Below are positions 42,829-53,321 of a stretch of 64,000 nt of DNA, in pieces; the first letter of the stretch is position 1, and every line of letters starts with the position of its first letter. The notes under the pieces are model-generated. The model did no database searches, was not told the DNA's origin, and worked only from the letters and a program-made list of their open reading frames with translations. The translations under genes and the position numbers were made by a program. The stretch lies in NCBI GenBank assembly GCA_020634895.1, contig JACKAV010000006.1, positions 248,001 to 312,000 of the forward strand, written 5' to 3'. The DNA comes from Anaerolineales bacterium. GTDB lineage: Bacteria; Chloroflexota; Anaerolineae; Anaerolineales; Villigracilaceae.

Positions 42829-44430
42829 ATGGGACATATTTTCATCAGCTACAGCCGAAAAGACGAAGAATATGTAACTAAACTCGTTGAGTCCCTTGAA
42901 AACGAGGGATTTGAGGTTTGGATAGATCGGGATTTACTGACTGGGGACACTTGGACTCAAGTTATCAACCATAAAATAGATACATGTGACGCTTTTGTCA
43001 TTGTCATGACCGATGAATCCCAAAAGTCAAATTGGGTTAGGCGAGAAGTGCTTTATGCAATTCAAGAGGGAAAGAAAATTTTTCCCCTCTTGCTGCAAGG
43101 CAAGTTATGGATGCTTTTGCAGGACTTTAATTATTTCAAAGTAACGAACGGTTTAATACCTGATAGAAATTTTTTTAATGATATGGAAAGATTTGTTCCG
43201 CGCAGCGAAGCATGGCTGAAAACTCAGCGCGAAGCTGTTCGTAAAGCCGAAGAATTTGAAAGACAGAAAGCAGAAAAAAAAAAAAAGAAAGATCGCGAAT
43301 TTGTAGAGCGTAAAAAAAAAAAAAAAGGACTACACGATAAACAAGCTCGTGATGCCAGAGCGAAAGAAAAATTTATATTGGAGAAAAAAAGAAGAGAAGC
43401 CTCCAACTGTAAAGACAAAGTCAGGTGGTCAAATTGTTTTTTGGTTCGGAAGTTTCATTGTGCTAGTTTTAGGAATAATATTCCTGTCTTCATTGAAAAA
43501 TTCTCCATCTACTCCACAGCCAACACCTGAAAATACCCAAACTCAAACTCTTGCTACTTTGGTTCAAGTTACTACTAGTGAGCCAAGTGTAGCATCTCCT
43601 AAATCAACCATAACACCTGTAAATACATTAACGCCAACACAAACACCCTTGCCAACAGAGATCACAGACGCCAAAGGTGTGTCAATGGTGCTTGTGCCTG
43701 CGGGAGAGGCTCTCGTTGGTGCTGGATCGGATGTTTGTGATAAAAGGTCTTTTACGAATAATTGGGATAAAGATTGGTGCGAGAGTATAGTTACTTCAAA
43801 TCCCTCCCGCACTGTTTTTGTGGATGCATACTATATCGATACTTATGAGACAAGTAATTTTTTGTATAAGGAGTGCATTAAGGCTGGAGGGTGTGCCCCT
43901 CTTCCCGATACAAAGCTCGCTTCCATTAATTACTATGGTAATTCTAAATATGATAACTACCCTGTTGTTTGGGTCTTTTTGATACGGCAAAAAAAGTATT
44001 GTGATTGGCGTGGTGCCCGTTTGCCAACTGGTCTGGAATGGGAAAAAGCTGCGCGTGGAACGGATGGACGTACTTACCCATGGGGAGATACATTGGGTGA
44101 TGCTCCTACGGCAAATTTTTGTGATCTTGGTGCTTCCTGTGATTGGAGAGAAATTTGGAATATCCGGGATGGTTATCCACTTACATCACCGGTAGATTCA
44201 TTTTCAAATGGAAGAAGTCCATTTTTGGTGTTTATAACTTGGCGGGAAATGTCTGGGAATGGATAAGCGATAGTGTTTCCTCTGGTGGTACATGGGCAAC
44301 AGGTTATATTAGAGGTGGTTCTTGGTTTGAAACAGATGTTGCTCTTGCTGCATATATGCTTGATCCAGTAGCAAATAACTTTTACGGTTCAGATTATGGT
44401 GTTCGTTGTGCCAAGGATGCACCCGTAATA
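42829..44430 (+). pseudogene. TIR - coiled coil - TM - SUMF1 (formylglycine-generating enzyme-like) protein, frame-broken
   Basis: The first frame (to 43530) holds a TIR domain: HIFISYSRKDEEYVTKLVESL at the start, WIDRDLLTGDTW, and VIVMTDESQKSNWVRRE. A Lys/Glu/Arg-rich helix follows. Reading continues in another frame from about 43390 (a seven-A run) with a transmembrane helix (IVFWFGSFIVLVLGIIFLSS), a Pro/Thr linker and the SUMF1 domain (MVLVPAGEALVGAG, LPTGLEWEKAARGTDGRTYPWGD). It then shifts again near 44222 (five T) to reach YNLAGNVWEWISD and the final GVRCAK. With these two repairs it is one full-length gene. Whether it is dead or wrongly sequenced is discussed in the findings. Confidence 0.75.
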
Positions 44431-45969
44431 ATGTCCGAACCCAAACGCCCCCTCAAAGTATTCCTCTGCCACGCCCACGCGGACCGTGACGCTGTCCGCG
44501 CACTATACACGCGCTTAACCAACGACGGCGTGGATGCATGGCTGGATAAGGAAAAACTCCTTCCAGGGCAGGATTGGGAATTGAAATACAAAATGCAGTA
44601 CGCGAAGCCGATGTTGTTGTTGTTTGCCTTTCAAAACAATTCAATAAAGAAGGATTTAGGCAAAAGGAGGTACGAAGTGGGCGCTTGACGTTGCAATGGA
44701 AAAGCCCGAAGGTGAGATATTCATCATCCCCGCGCGGTTAGAGGAATGTGAGGTCATCAAAAAGTCTAAGCGATTGGCATTGGGTAGATTTGTTTGAAGA
44801 AGACGGTTATGAAATGCTCATGCGTGCTTTGCGAATGCGAGCAAACAAGATTGGGGCGACATTACAGAAAAAAAAAGTTGTGGATATCGAGGCCAAAAGA
44901 TAGTCAAATTTATTTTCTCAAATTAAAACCGAAAAAAGGAAAAGTCTCTGCTTTTTTTAGAATAATTTTCGGCATTTGTCATATTTGGTGGATTGACGCT
45001 TACTATATTATTTGATTAAAACCATTGTTTTATTTTGCCATGGTTTAACCTCAAGTACCACTAGTTTGAGTGTAGCAAGTGGAATAACAAATGTTAATGA
45101 TGTCACTCAACCATCAACATTTGTGATTTATACACCTACGATTTTAATCAAAAATCCATGTGAGTTTACGCTTTTAAAAAATGCAAATTTATATGAAATT
45201 CCAGCTGCAAGGAAAATTCGTGAATTGAAACAAGGCGAGATCATAATCGTTACAAGGTGTTTGGTTTTAAGCGATGAGGGCTGGCTTTTAGTTGAAAATG
45301 AAAGCCAGGTTAACAGGTGGGTTGATGGCAGTGTTATTTCAGGACTTGGAAGCTGTGCTCCGATTATTTATGATTTGGCTGATTCCGTGTTACTAAAAAA
45401 ACGAACTAGAAGAAGTGCAGGATACATTTAATGGAGACACTAGGTTTAGCTTCATTAATACTGGCGGAAGCCCTGAATATAAGATGCTGGATGGGGGAGA
45501 AAATCTTGCATCTTGGCACATCGCTTATCGGGCGTAAGATTTTTATGTATCTTGGACTGTTGAAACCTGAAGGTGCAACTCAGAGGGGCTCAGAAACTTT
45601 GAGACTTGTATTCAACGCAAGTTATGAAAACAATGGCTTTTTGGGGCTTATGTGGGAAATTATTATCCTCGCAAAGAGTTTCGGGTATATCCTAAAAGTA
45701 ATTTTTATACTCTAAATGATGTGACTGATAAAAAATTAACTCAGATTGATGTTGGCGACATTGTGTGCAATGCTAACCATTCTTGGGCGGAGACAAATTA
45801 TTTGGAAATTAAGTATCAAAGTGATGAAAATATCACTACAGTACAAATCGATGATTGTGAGCCAATTTTCTTTTCGAATATAGGTGGATTCAAGGATTTT
45901 TTATATATTACTTCGTATGACCTTACGGGACTAGATCTTTATTATTTTTTGCTATCAGGATTTAAGTAA
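44431..45969 (+). pseudogene. TIR protein copy 2 with SH3-like C-terminal region, frame-broken
   Basis: It begins MSEPKRPLKVFLCHAHADRDAVRALYTRL, a TIR_2-type domain with WLDKEKLLPGQDWE. The frame slips at 44580 (TTGAAATA where paralogs have TTGGAGATC) and again several times. After a hydrophobic stretch near 44950-45010, a region like a bacterial SH3 domain is readable (FTLLKNANLYEIP, GEIIIVTRCLVLSDEGWLLVE, WVDGSVISGLGSC), then further fragments to 45969. The start is in frame with the preceding SUMF1 gene without a stop, so a fused product is also possible. Base composition is much more AT-rich than the flanking biosynthetic genes. Confidence 0.65.
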
Positions 45970-45979
45970 TTTGAAATTT

Positions 45980-46096
45980 ATGCCGATTATGAAAAAACAT
46001 CCCCTCAAAGTTTTTTCTCTGCCACGCACACGCGGACCGTGACGCTGTCCGCACACTGTGGACGCGCCTGACCGACGATGGCGTGGATATATAAAT
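45980..46096 (+). pseudogene. TIR protein copy 3, truncated by the RAYT element
   Basis: It starts ATG 45980 and, allowing for one shift in the T-run at 46011, reads PLKVFLCHAHADRDAVRTL ... DDGVDI and then stops. Sequence similarity to the other TIR copies ends here and the RAYT transposase begins 20 nt later. Confidence 0.7.
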
Positions 46097-46115
46097 TTGT
46101 ATCATCAGCCAAAAT

Positions 46116-46718
46116 ATGAAATTTGATCCACAAAAACATCACCGCCGCTCGATCCGTTTGAAAGGATATGATTATTCGCAAGCAGGTGCGTATTTTGTGA
46201 CCACTGTTGCTTGGCAAAGGGAAAGTTTGTTTTGGGGAAGTGGTGGATGGGAAAATGATGTTGAATCGCCATGGATACATTGTCCGCGATGCGTGGTTTG
46301 ACCTAAAAAATCATTACCAGCATGTGGAATTGGGGAATTTGTAATCATGCCGAATCATGTGCATGGGATTATTGTATTGACCGATGATGGTAGGGGCGGG
46401 TCTTCCGCGTCTAGCAGGACGAATTTGCCTGACATAACATATGCGGGTACGGATAATTTGCCAGTCAACCAGAACCGCCCCTACGTTAAATCCCAACCCC
46501 GCCATGGTCTGCCTGAAATCATCCGTGCTTTCAAATCATTTTCTGCACGACGAATTAACCGCCAACGCCGCGCGGATGGAATCCCCGTCTGGCAGCGTAA
46601 TTATTATGAACACATCATCCGTAACGAACGCGTAATGGACAATATCACCAAATACATCGAAACCAATCCATTACGTTGGAATGAAGATGATGAAAACCCG
46701 ATGAAACCCAACCCGTAG
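46116..46718 (+). pseudogene. REP-associated tyrosine transposase (RAYT, IS200-like), two compensating frame shifts
   Basis: It begins MKFDPQKHHRRSIRLKGYDYSQAGAYFVT, the typical RAYT start, and ends HIIRNERVMDNITKYIETNPLRW, with the catalytic Tyr in the last segment. MPNHVHGIIVL carries the HUH motif. Between about 46255 and 46345 the reading is in another frame (EMMLNRHGYIVRDAWF ... HVELGEFVI). One extra A near 46256 and one missing G near 46335, both in homopolymers, would restore about 200 aa. A palindromic repeat (46389-46485) lies in frame just after the HUH motif. Confidence 0.8.
46389..46485. repeat. GTAGGGGCG repeat inside the RAYT gene
   Basis: GTAGGGGCGGG at 46390 and CCGCCCCTACG at 46475 form the end arms. 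The element encodes a Gly/Ser/Asn-rich linker between the HUH motif and the C-terminal helix. Confidence 0.8.
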
Positions 46719-46884
46719 GGGCGGGTCTCCCATTTCGGGCGGACAATTGTGCCTGATAAATCCCTGCAGGCATGGATAATTTTCCAGCCGTAGGGGCGGG
46801 TCTCCCACATCGGGCGGACAATTGCTCCTGACAAGACCCTTGCAGGCATAGACAACTTGCCGTTCAACCAGACCCGCCGCTACG
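46715..46884. repeat. Two tandem GTAGGGGCG repeats downstream of the RAYT
   Basis: CGTAGGGGCGGGTCTCCCA occurs at 46715 and again at 46791, each followed by CGGGCGGACAATTG and a similar body. The second copy ends in CCCGCCGCTACG, the inverted partner. Such repeats next to a RAYT are the expected products of the transposase. Confidence 0.85.
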
Positions 46885-46921
46885 AAACATTGACGTATAA
46901 TACCCCCATCGCGGACACAAC

Positions 46922-47846
46922 ATGACCGACACCAAACGCCCCCTTAAAGTCTTCCTCTGCCATGCCCACGCGGACCGGGACGCTGTCCGCACACTGTACA
47001 CGCGCCTGACGAACGATGGCGTGGACGCATGGCTGGACAAAGAAAAACTCCTCCCCGGACAGGATTGGGAATTGGAGATCAAAAAGCCGTGCGATGCAGC
47101 GATGTGGTGGTGGTCTGCCTTTCAAACCAGTTCAATCAAGCAGGGGTTTCGGCAAAAGGAAGTACGCCTTGCGCTCGATACAGCCATGGAAAAACCGGAA
47201 ATGATTTTTATCATCCCTGCACGATTGGAAGAATGTGACAATCTTGAAAGCCTGAGAAAATGGCATTGGGTGGATTTGTTTGAAGACGATGGTTTTGTAA
47301 TGCTTAAGCGGCGATTACGAAGACGGGCAAACAATTATTTTGGTGCGACCCTTCAAATAAAAAAAGGTTGGCTGCCAAAGATAACCTCGCCAATCGAAAC
47401 AACTATAAAAAAAAATACCTCAGTCCGTAGAAAAGATCAAAAATGTAAATTGCCTTTGATTTAAGCCTAAAAGAGATTTTCAGTTATCAAAGAATTTCAG
47501 CCGAAATCTCTTAAAATCTTTTTTATTTTATTGTGCTGATGATGGTTTCAATTTTCCGATTGCCATCATTGTTTGGTCCTCCAAATGAAATCTGCTCGTG
47601 CAAAAAAAAAAGTGGTTTCGGAGAAACTCAAACTCCAAAGCCGAGTTCTATATCTTCCCTCTCCATAAGCAGTTGAAAAACTCCTTCATTTACGATAACA
47701 CCAACGCTGTTTTTTAACTACTACTTTTACGCCAGCTGTTTCTCTGAAAATTTCTTGTGTTTGGTATGATAAATATAATTGGGTGATAACTCATGACAAT
47801 GGAGAAAAAACTTCGGATTTAATAGATGTAGATTTGGACATGTGAA
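46922..47846 (+). pseudogene. TIR protein copy 4 with TM and C-terminal domain, frame-broken
   Basis: The frame to 47464 begins MTDTKRPLKVFLCHAHADRD and has WLDKEKLLPGQDWE. The stretch KKPCDAAMWWWSAFQTSSIKQG is out of frame: one more A at 47086 and one fewer G near 47147 restore the family text (VVVVCLSNQFNQAGF). RQKEVRLALDTAMEKPE and IIPARLEECDNLESLRKWHWVDLFED follow in frame. The C-terminal half after 47464 reads in pieces (a hydrophobic stretch near 47530, and VWYDKYNWVITHDNG near 47762 ending at TGA 47844). Confidence 0.65.
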
Positions 47847-48182
47847 TGTGTAAATACTGTTTGTCAATGTGATATGTCTGAATACCTAGATTACGCTGAG
47901 TCGCTTTTTTGTGTTAAATTCGGACCGAAAAGATTTAGATTGGGTTAATCTTCAGGTCAAAAATTTATATGGGGCGTGTAAATAAAAAATATTTTTTAAG
48001 TTGAATTTGACGCAGCATCTTTTTTATCTCTAATCATTTAGAAAAAAGTTGGGTAAGAAAAAACTTCAGAAATTGTATTTATCGAATTTGTAGTGTGAAA
48101 AATGTTTTAGATGGATGTTATTTTATCTTACAATGGAAGTAATATATTCTTAAAGCCGGGAAAGATCAAGAAAAAATTCTAT
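47847..48182. other. AT-rich stretch without a convincing gene
   Basis: Many short frames and A/T runs; perhaps the worn tail of the previous protein. One fragment (GLGLIFRSKIYMG-like, about 47942-47975) shows no family resemblance. No repeat or RNA gene seen. Confidence 0.5.
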
Positions 48183-49722
48183 ATGTCTGAACTTAAAGAG
48201 ACCCTCTTAAAGTTTTTTTTCTCTGCCACGCCCATGCGGATCAGGTCCGCAATCCGCGCACTGTACACGCGCCTGACCAATGAGGGCGTGGATGTATGGT
48301 TGGACAAGGAACAACTCCTCCCCGGGCAGGATTGGGAATTGGAGATCAAAAAAAAGCCGTGCGCGAAACGGACGTGGTGGTGGTTTGCCTTTCAAAACAA
48401 TTCAATCAGGCAGGATTTCGACAGAAGGAAGTACGTCTTGCTCTTGCTCTTGATACTGCTATGGAGCAGCCCGAAGGTGAGATATTCATCATCCCCGCGC
48501 GATTGGAAGAATGTGACAATCTCGAAAGCCTGAGAAGATGGCGTTGGGTAGATTTGTTTGAGGATGATGGTTATTATATGCTGGTGCGGGCATTACGGGC
48601 GCGGAAAAACAATATTGGCGCAAGTCTACAAAAAAAAAAAGGGCTGGTTACCTAAAAAAAAAACGCCAATTGAGACGACCGCAAAGCTGCCCCGGCCTGC
48701 AGAAAATGTGCCCCCAAAATATCAGTTTGTACCCAACCCTTCTGAAAGGAGCTTCAGGTACCAAAGAAATTCAATCGTAACTATATCAGGGTTATTTGGT
48801 TTCATTGTGTTGTCGATAGCTTTAAATTTTTGGTCTGCCTTTTGTACTTGATAATCCAACAGAAGAGACTAGAGCAATTAAACAGAAAGCGTTGAGTTTA
48901 CTGAGACCCAAATACCCAAGCCTAGTGCCACACCTTCGATCCCAGCAAGTACAAAAACGCCTGAATTTACGATAACTCCTACACCTTTACGGGGACAACG
49001 AGTTTGTAGATACCAAAGGTGTAACAATGATGGTCTTGTCCCAGCGGGTGAATTTATAATGGGTCATGAGGACTGGGGACAATTTGTTCATCAAGTATAT
49101 TTGGACGCCTTTTTTATGGATAAGTATGAAGTGACCAATATTTTCCTTTACAGCATTTGATGTTGATGAGGGCGTTTGCCTCGCACCATCAAAATATGCA
49201 TACCATTATAATAATTCGGATTATAAAAACCATCCAGTTGTTTATGTGAATTGGGATCAAGCTAAAACCTACTGTAATTGGCGTGGTGGAGATCTACCTA
49301 CTGAAGCAGAGTGGGAGAAGGCTGCTCGTGGTACAGATGGGCGTTCTTATCCTTGGCGTGATGGGGAAGTAATAGGTTGTGATAAAGCCAATTATTTGGG
49401 TGGAGTAAACCGTGGTAATGGTTGTGTAGGGGATACAACCAAAGTGGGAATCTATGAATTTGGAAAGAGTCCTTATGGCATATATGATTTAGCTGGTAAT
49501 GTTATGGAGTGGACAGCAGATTGGTATCTTGACTCATATTATATCTAATATTCTCCTTACTCCAATCCAAAAGGACCTGAATCAGGTACATTTCGGGTTT
49601 TACGTGGTGGCGCATGGAACTTTAATGATGATCATGTTAGTTCTGTTGTGCGGAGTTTTAGCTATCCTGATTGGGGTGATAAAGATAGAGGTTTTCGTTG
49701 TGTAAGTGTGGTAATTCCATAA
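48183..49722 (+). pseudogene. TIR - TM - SUMF1 protein copy 5, frame-broken
   Basis: It starts at ATG 48183. The TIR part has WLDKEQLLPGQDWELEIK, an eight-A run at 48348 where six A would keep the frame, and IIPARLEECDNLESLRRWRWVD. A transmembrane helix follows (IVTISGLFGFIVLSIALNF, about 48777). The SUMF1 domain is readable from about 49030 (PAGEFIMGHEDWG, VYLDAFFMDKYEVTN) to LPTEAEWEKAARGTDGRSYPW, YDLAGNVMEWTADWY and the final RGGAWNF ... DRGFRCVSVVIP. An in-frame TAA at 49546 interrupts the last part. The layout equals the gene at 42829. Confidence 0.7.
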
Positions 49723-49910
49723 AGACAGGGAAAATCATAAAAAAAATACTAAGATCTCCTTAAATTCGAACCACATAGAAGGAGAATGGATACCGCCCCA
49801 TTCTCCTTCTTCCATTAACCATCAGTTATAATCTCCCGGGTTTCGATACGTCCCGCAACAAACACGCGGGACTACTCAACCACCACATCAAATCGAATAG
49901 CGAATATCGA

Positions 49911-52900
49911 ATGTCGAACTCTTCTTTCCAAGAAATCATCCTCAAACTACAAGACTTCTGGGCATCCAAGGGATGTCTCATCATCACGCAACCGTATTAC
50001 ACCCAGGTCGGCGCAGGGACGATGAACCCTGCCACCTTCCTGCGCGTGCTCGGACCCGAGCCGTGGAACGTGGCATACGTCGAGCCGTCTGTGCGCCCCT
50101 GATGACGGGCGTTACGGCGAGAACCCCAACCGCTTCCAACTCCACACCCAATTTCAGGTCATCCTCAAGCCCGACCCCGGCAACCCGCAGGAACTCTATC
50201 TCGAGTCGCTCAAAGCCCTCGGCATCGACCCGCGCCAGCACGACATCCGCTCGTGGAAGATAACTGGGAACAGCCCGCCATCTCCGCCTGGGGCTTGGGC
50301 TGGGAGGTCTGGCTCGACGGGCAGGAGATCACGCAGTTCACCTACTTCCAGCAGATGGGCGGCGTGGCGCTCGACCCCGTCTCGGTCGAGATCACCTACG
50401 GGCTCGAACGCATCCTCATCGCGCTCAACAACGCCAAAGCCATCTGGGACGAGGACTACGGCGCGGGCGTAAAGTACGGCGAGATCCGCCGTCAGGAAGA
50501 GTTTGAACACTCCAAATATTATTTTGAAACCGCCGACATCGACCGCGTCCGCGCCATGTACGATCTTTTCTCCGCCGAAGCCGACGCCTGTCTCGCCGCC
50601 GGTCTCATCGTCCCCGCGCACGACTACGTCCTCAAATGCTCGCACTCCTTCAACATCCTCGACACCCGCGGCGCCATCTCCGTCGCCGAACGTCAAGCCT
50701 TCTTCCGCCGCATCCGCGAACTGGCTAGGGGAGTTGCAACCGCCTACGAAGAACAGCGCAAGGGGCTGGAATATCCGTTATTGAAGGAAAGTGGTAAATC
50801 GGTACATTCGGAAATTGGGAAAACCAATTTACCGATTCCCAATGTACCAACCTCCTTCCTCCTTGAAATTGGCGTTGAAGAACTCCCAGCAGACGACGTC
50901 GACTCTGCCTACTCACAACTCGTTACTCGTTTCCCGTCACTTCTCTCCGAACTTCATCTCACTCATGGCGACGTCCGCATCTTTACAACCCCGAGGCGGC
51001 TCGTCGTTTCAGTAGCTTCTCTCTCCCCGAATCAGCCCGACCGCGAAGACCTCGTCAAAGGTCCCCCCGCCGATAAAGCTTTTGTAGGACAAGTCTCAGA
51101 CTTGTCCTACACCCAAGCCGCGATTGGCTTTGCCAAAAAGAACGGCATCCCCGTCGAATCACTCGAAGTGCGCGAAGAAGGCAATAACAAATACGTCTTT
51201 GCCCTCGTCAAACAGACCGGACGCCCCACGCCCGAAGTCCTCGCCGAAGCGCTGCCCAAGTTGGTGGCAGAGATCAAGTTCGAGAAGTCCATGCGCTGGA
51301 ACGAATCCGCTGTGGCGTTCTCACGTCCGATACGTTGGTACGTGGCTTTACTCGGTAACATGGTCATCCCGTTCGAATATGCGGGTGTCGTAAGCGGAAA
51401 TATCTCTCGCGGACTCCGCCCGTACGACTCGCCGGAAATCAAAATCACGTCCGCCGACAAATACTTCGACATCATCCGCGAAGCAGGCATTCTGCTCGAT
51501 AAAGAAGAACGCAAAGCCGCCATCGTGGCACAAGTCAACGAAGCCGCGCACCTCGTCGGTGGGGAAGCCATCATCGAAGAGGGTCTGCTCAACGAAGTCA
51601 CCAACCTCATCGAAATGCCGACGGCTGTGATGGGCGAATTCAATTCCGAATTTCTTTCATTACCCAGAGATGTTCTGATCTCGGTCATGAAAAAACATCA
51701 ACGCTACTTCCCGATCCAACGCGTAGGGGCGACCCTACAAGGGCAATCGGAAAATGCATCTAGCAAGGTCTCTTCGCAATCGAGCGTATCGTTGGATCCT
51801 GGCGGGTCGCCCCTACTTCCGCATTTTATTGCTATTAGAAACGGCGACGATATCCACATTGACACCGTCCGCGAAGGCAACGAACACGTCCTCGGCGCAC
51901 GCTTTGCCGACGCCAACTTCTTCGTCCGCGAAGATGTCAAACTCAAGCTCGAAGACTATCGCCCCAAGCTTTCTTCGTTGACCTTCCATACCAAACTTGG
52001 CTCGATGCTCGATAAATCCGACCGTATGCTGAAACTCGGCGCGGAAATCGGGGCGATGCTCGGCTATAAGGACGCGGCTCTTGTCAAGAATTATGCGCGC
52101 GCGATCTATCTCTCCAAAGCCGATCTTGTCACGCAAATGGTCACGGAAATGACCTCGCTGCAAGGCATAATCGGCGGCGAGTATGCACTTCGCTCCGGCG
52201 AACCTGCTGAAGTGGCGAAAGCGATTGCCGAACAATATCAAACTGTCCCGCAGACGAAAGAAGGATTGGTTGTGGCGTTGTCCGACCGCCTTGACTCGCT
52301 GGTTGGTTTATTTGCGGCGGGACTCGCTCCCACAGGCGCGAAAGATCCCTTCGGTTTGCGCCGCGCCGCGATTGGACTTGTCCAACCGATCATCGAGCAT
52401 GGCGTGAAATTCGACCTTGTTCAAGCAATTAAGCTATCCGCCAAATTGCAGCCCATTTCCGTCAGCGACGAGACTCAGAAACAGATTCTCGATTTCATCA
52501 CGGGACGTTTGAGCGTAGTGCTAAAAGACAGCGGTTACAAACATGATGTTGTCGAAGCTGTGCTTGCTGAGCAATCCGCTAACCCGGCGGCAGCGGCTTG
52601 GGCGGTGAAGCAGCTCCAAGCATGGGTGAGCCGCGAAGATTGGTCCACGATCCTGCCCGGGTATGCCAGATGCGTCCGCATTACCCGCGATCAAAAAGAA
52701 TCCTTCAACGTCAACGAAAAGCTCTTTGTGGAAGCAGAGGAAAAGGCGTTGTTTAAAGCTGTTCAGGAAAATGTCAAGGAACAACCCATTACTGTGAATG
52801 AATTTTTGGAGATCGTTGTTAAATTGATCCCATCCATCAACGCCTTTTTTGATAAGGTGTTGGTGATGGCGGAAGATCAAAAGGTGAAGGAAAACCGTCT

Positions 52901-52970
52901 CGGTTTGTTACAGCGCATTGCCGCACTCTCAAAGGGAATCGCTGACCTGAGCGGGTTGGAAGGGTTCTAA
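49911..52970 (+). CDS. glyS: Glycyl-tRNA synthetase, fused alpha and beta subunits, with two indels and three in-frame repeats
   Basis: Charges tRNA-Gly. The alpha part starts MSNSSFQEIILKLQDFWASKG and includes PYYTQVGAGTMNPATFLRVLG and WLDGQEITQFTYFQQMGGV; the beta part starts near 50860 (FLLEIGVEELPADDVDSAY) and ends with the anticodon-binding domain. At about 50098 an extra C (CGCCCCTGATGA) shifts the frame, and a missing T near 50252 (CGCTCGTGG for CGCTTCGTGG) restores it; the text between reads DDGRYGENPNRFQLHTQFQV in the corrected frame. As the gene is essential, sequence error is likely. Three palindromic repeats are read in frame (50792-50849, 51083-51111, 51723-51817). Confidence 0.9.
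50792..50849. repeat. GGTAAAT...GGTACATT repeat in glyS
   Basis: GGTAAATCGGTACATT and AATGTACC/ATTTACCGATT arms; related to the intergenic copy at 30772. It lies at the alpha-beta junction and encodes a linker (SGKSVHSEIGKTNLPIP). Confidence 0.75.
51083..51111. repeat. TGTAGGACAAGTCT perfect palindrome in glyS
   Basis: TGTAGGACAAGTCT, one central C, then AGACTTGTCCTACA: 14-bp perfect arms. It adds residues VGQVSDLSYT in frame. Confidence 0.85.
51723..51817. repeat. GTAGGGGCGACCC repeat in glyS
   Basis: GTAGGGGCGACCC (51723-51735) and GGGTCGCCCCTAC (51805-51817) are perfect 13-nt arms of the RAYT-linked family. It encodes a Ser/Gln-rich loop of about 32 residues between HQRYFPIQR and HFIAIRNGD. 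Confidence 0.88.
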
Positions 52971-52977
52971 AAATTTG

Positions 52978-53014
52978 CCAAAAGAAAAACGCCCATCCGG
53001 CGTTTTTCTTTTGG
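52978..53014. terminator. Strong terminator hairpin after glyS
   Basis: CCAAAAGAAAAACGCC / GGCGTTTTTCTTTTGG, 16-bp perfect stem with loop CATCC. Confidence 0.88.
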
Positions 53015-53083
53015 GCTGTAATTGAATAGCTCTCTTCTTTTTTACAAAGATATGAACGGCAAATAAAGAATGATTTTCAAGCT

Positions 53084-53261
53084 GCGGACTTGTAAAAAGG
53101 GAGTGCCTAAGATTCAAGACAGTTCCCGTCATTGCGAGCCCGGCAGGGCGAAGCAATTCCCAAAAGGCGAGCGAGATTGCTTCGTCGGGCTATCGCCCTC
53201 CTCGCAATGACGGAAACTTTGATTTCGAGGTTAGGCACTCCTTTGTAAAATGCAAGTCCGC
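53084..53261. repeat. Triple nested palindrome
   Basis: Three sets of inverted arms lie inside each other: GCGGACTTG/CAAGTCCGC (53084-53092, 53253-53261), GGAGTGCCTAA/TTAGGCACTCC (53100-53110, 53231-53241) and CGTCATTGCGAG/CTCGCAATGACG (53127-53138, 53201-53212). The innermost is the family seen at 23301. It fills the gap between glyS and the sortase-like gene. Confidence 0.85.
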
Positions 53262-53321
53262 TTTTGTTTTAAGTTGTGATAAAATCTTCGAAAATTAAAC
53301 ATATAACAGGAGGGATATATG

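Noticed and set aside
46715..46884. CRISPR array
   Set aside because: Only two long tandem units with similar bodies and no spacers; they match the RAYT-linked repeat family.
49973..50263. Separate 96-codon gene
   Set aside because: It is the off-frame reading of the glyS alpha part between its two indels; the other frame gives glycyl-tRNA synthetase text.
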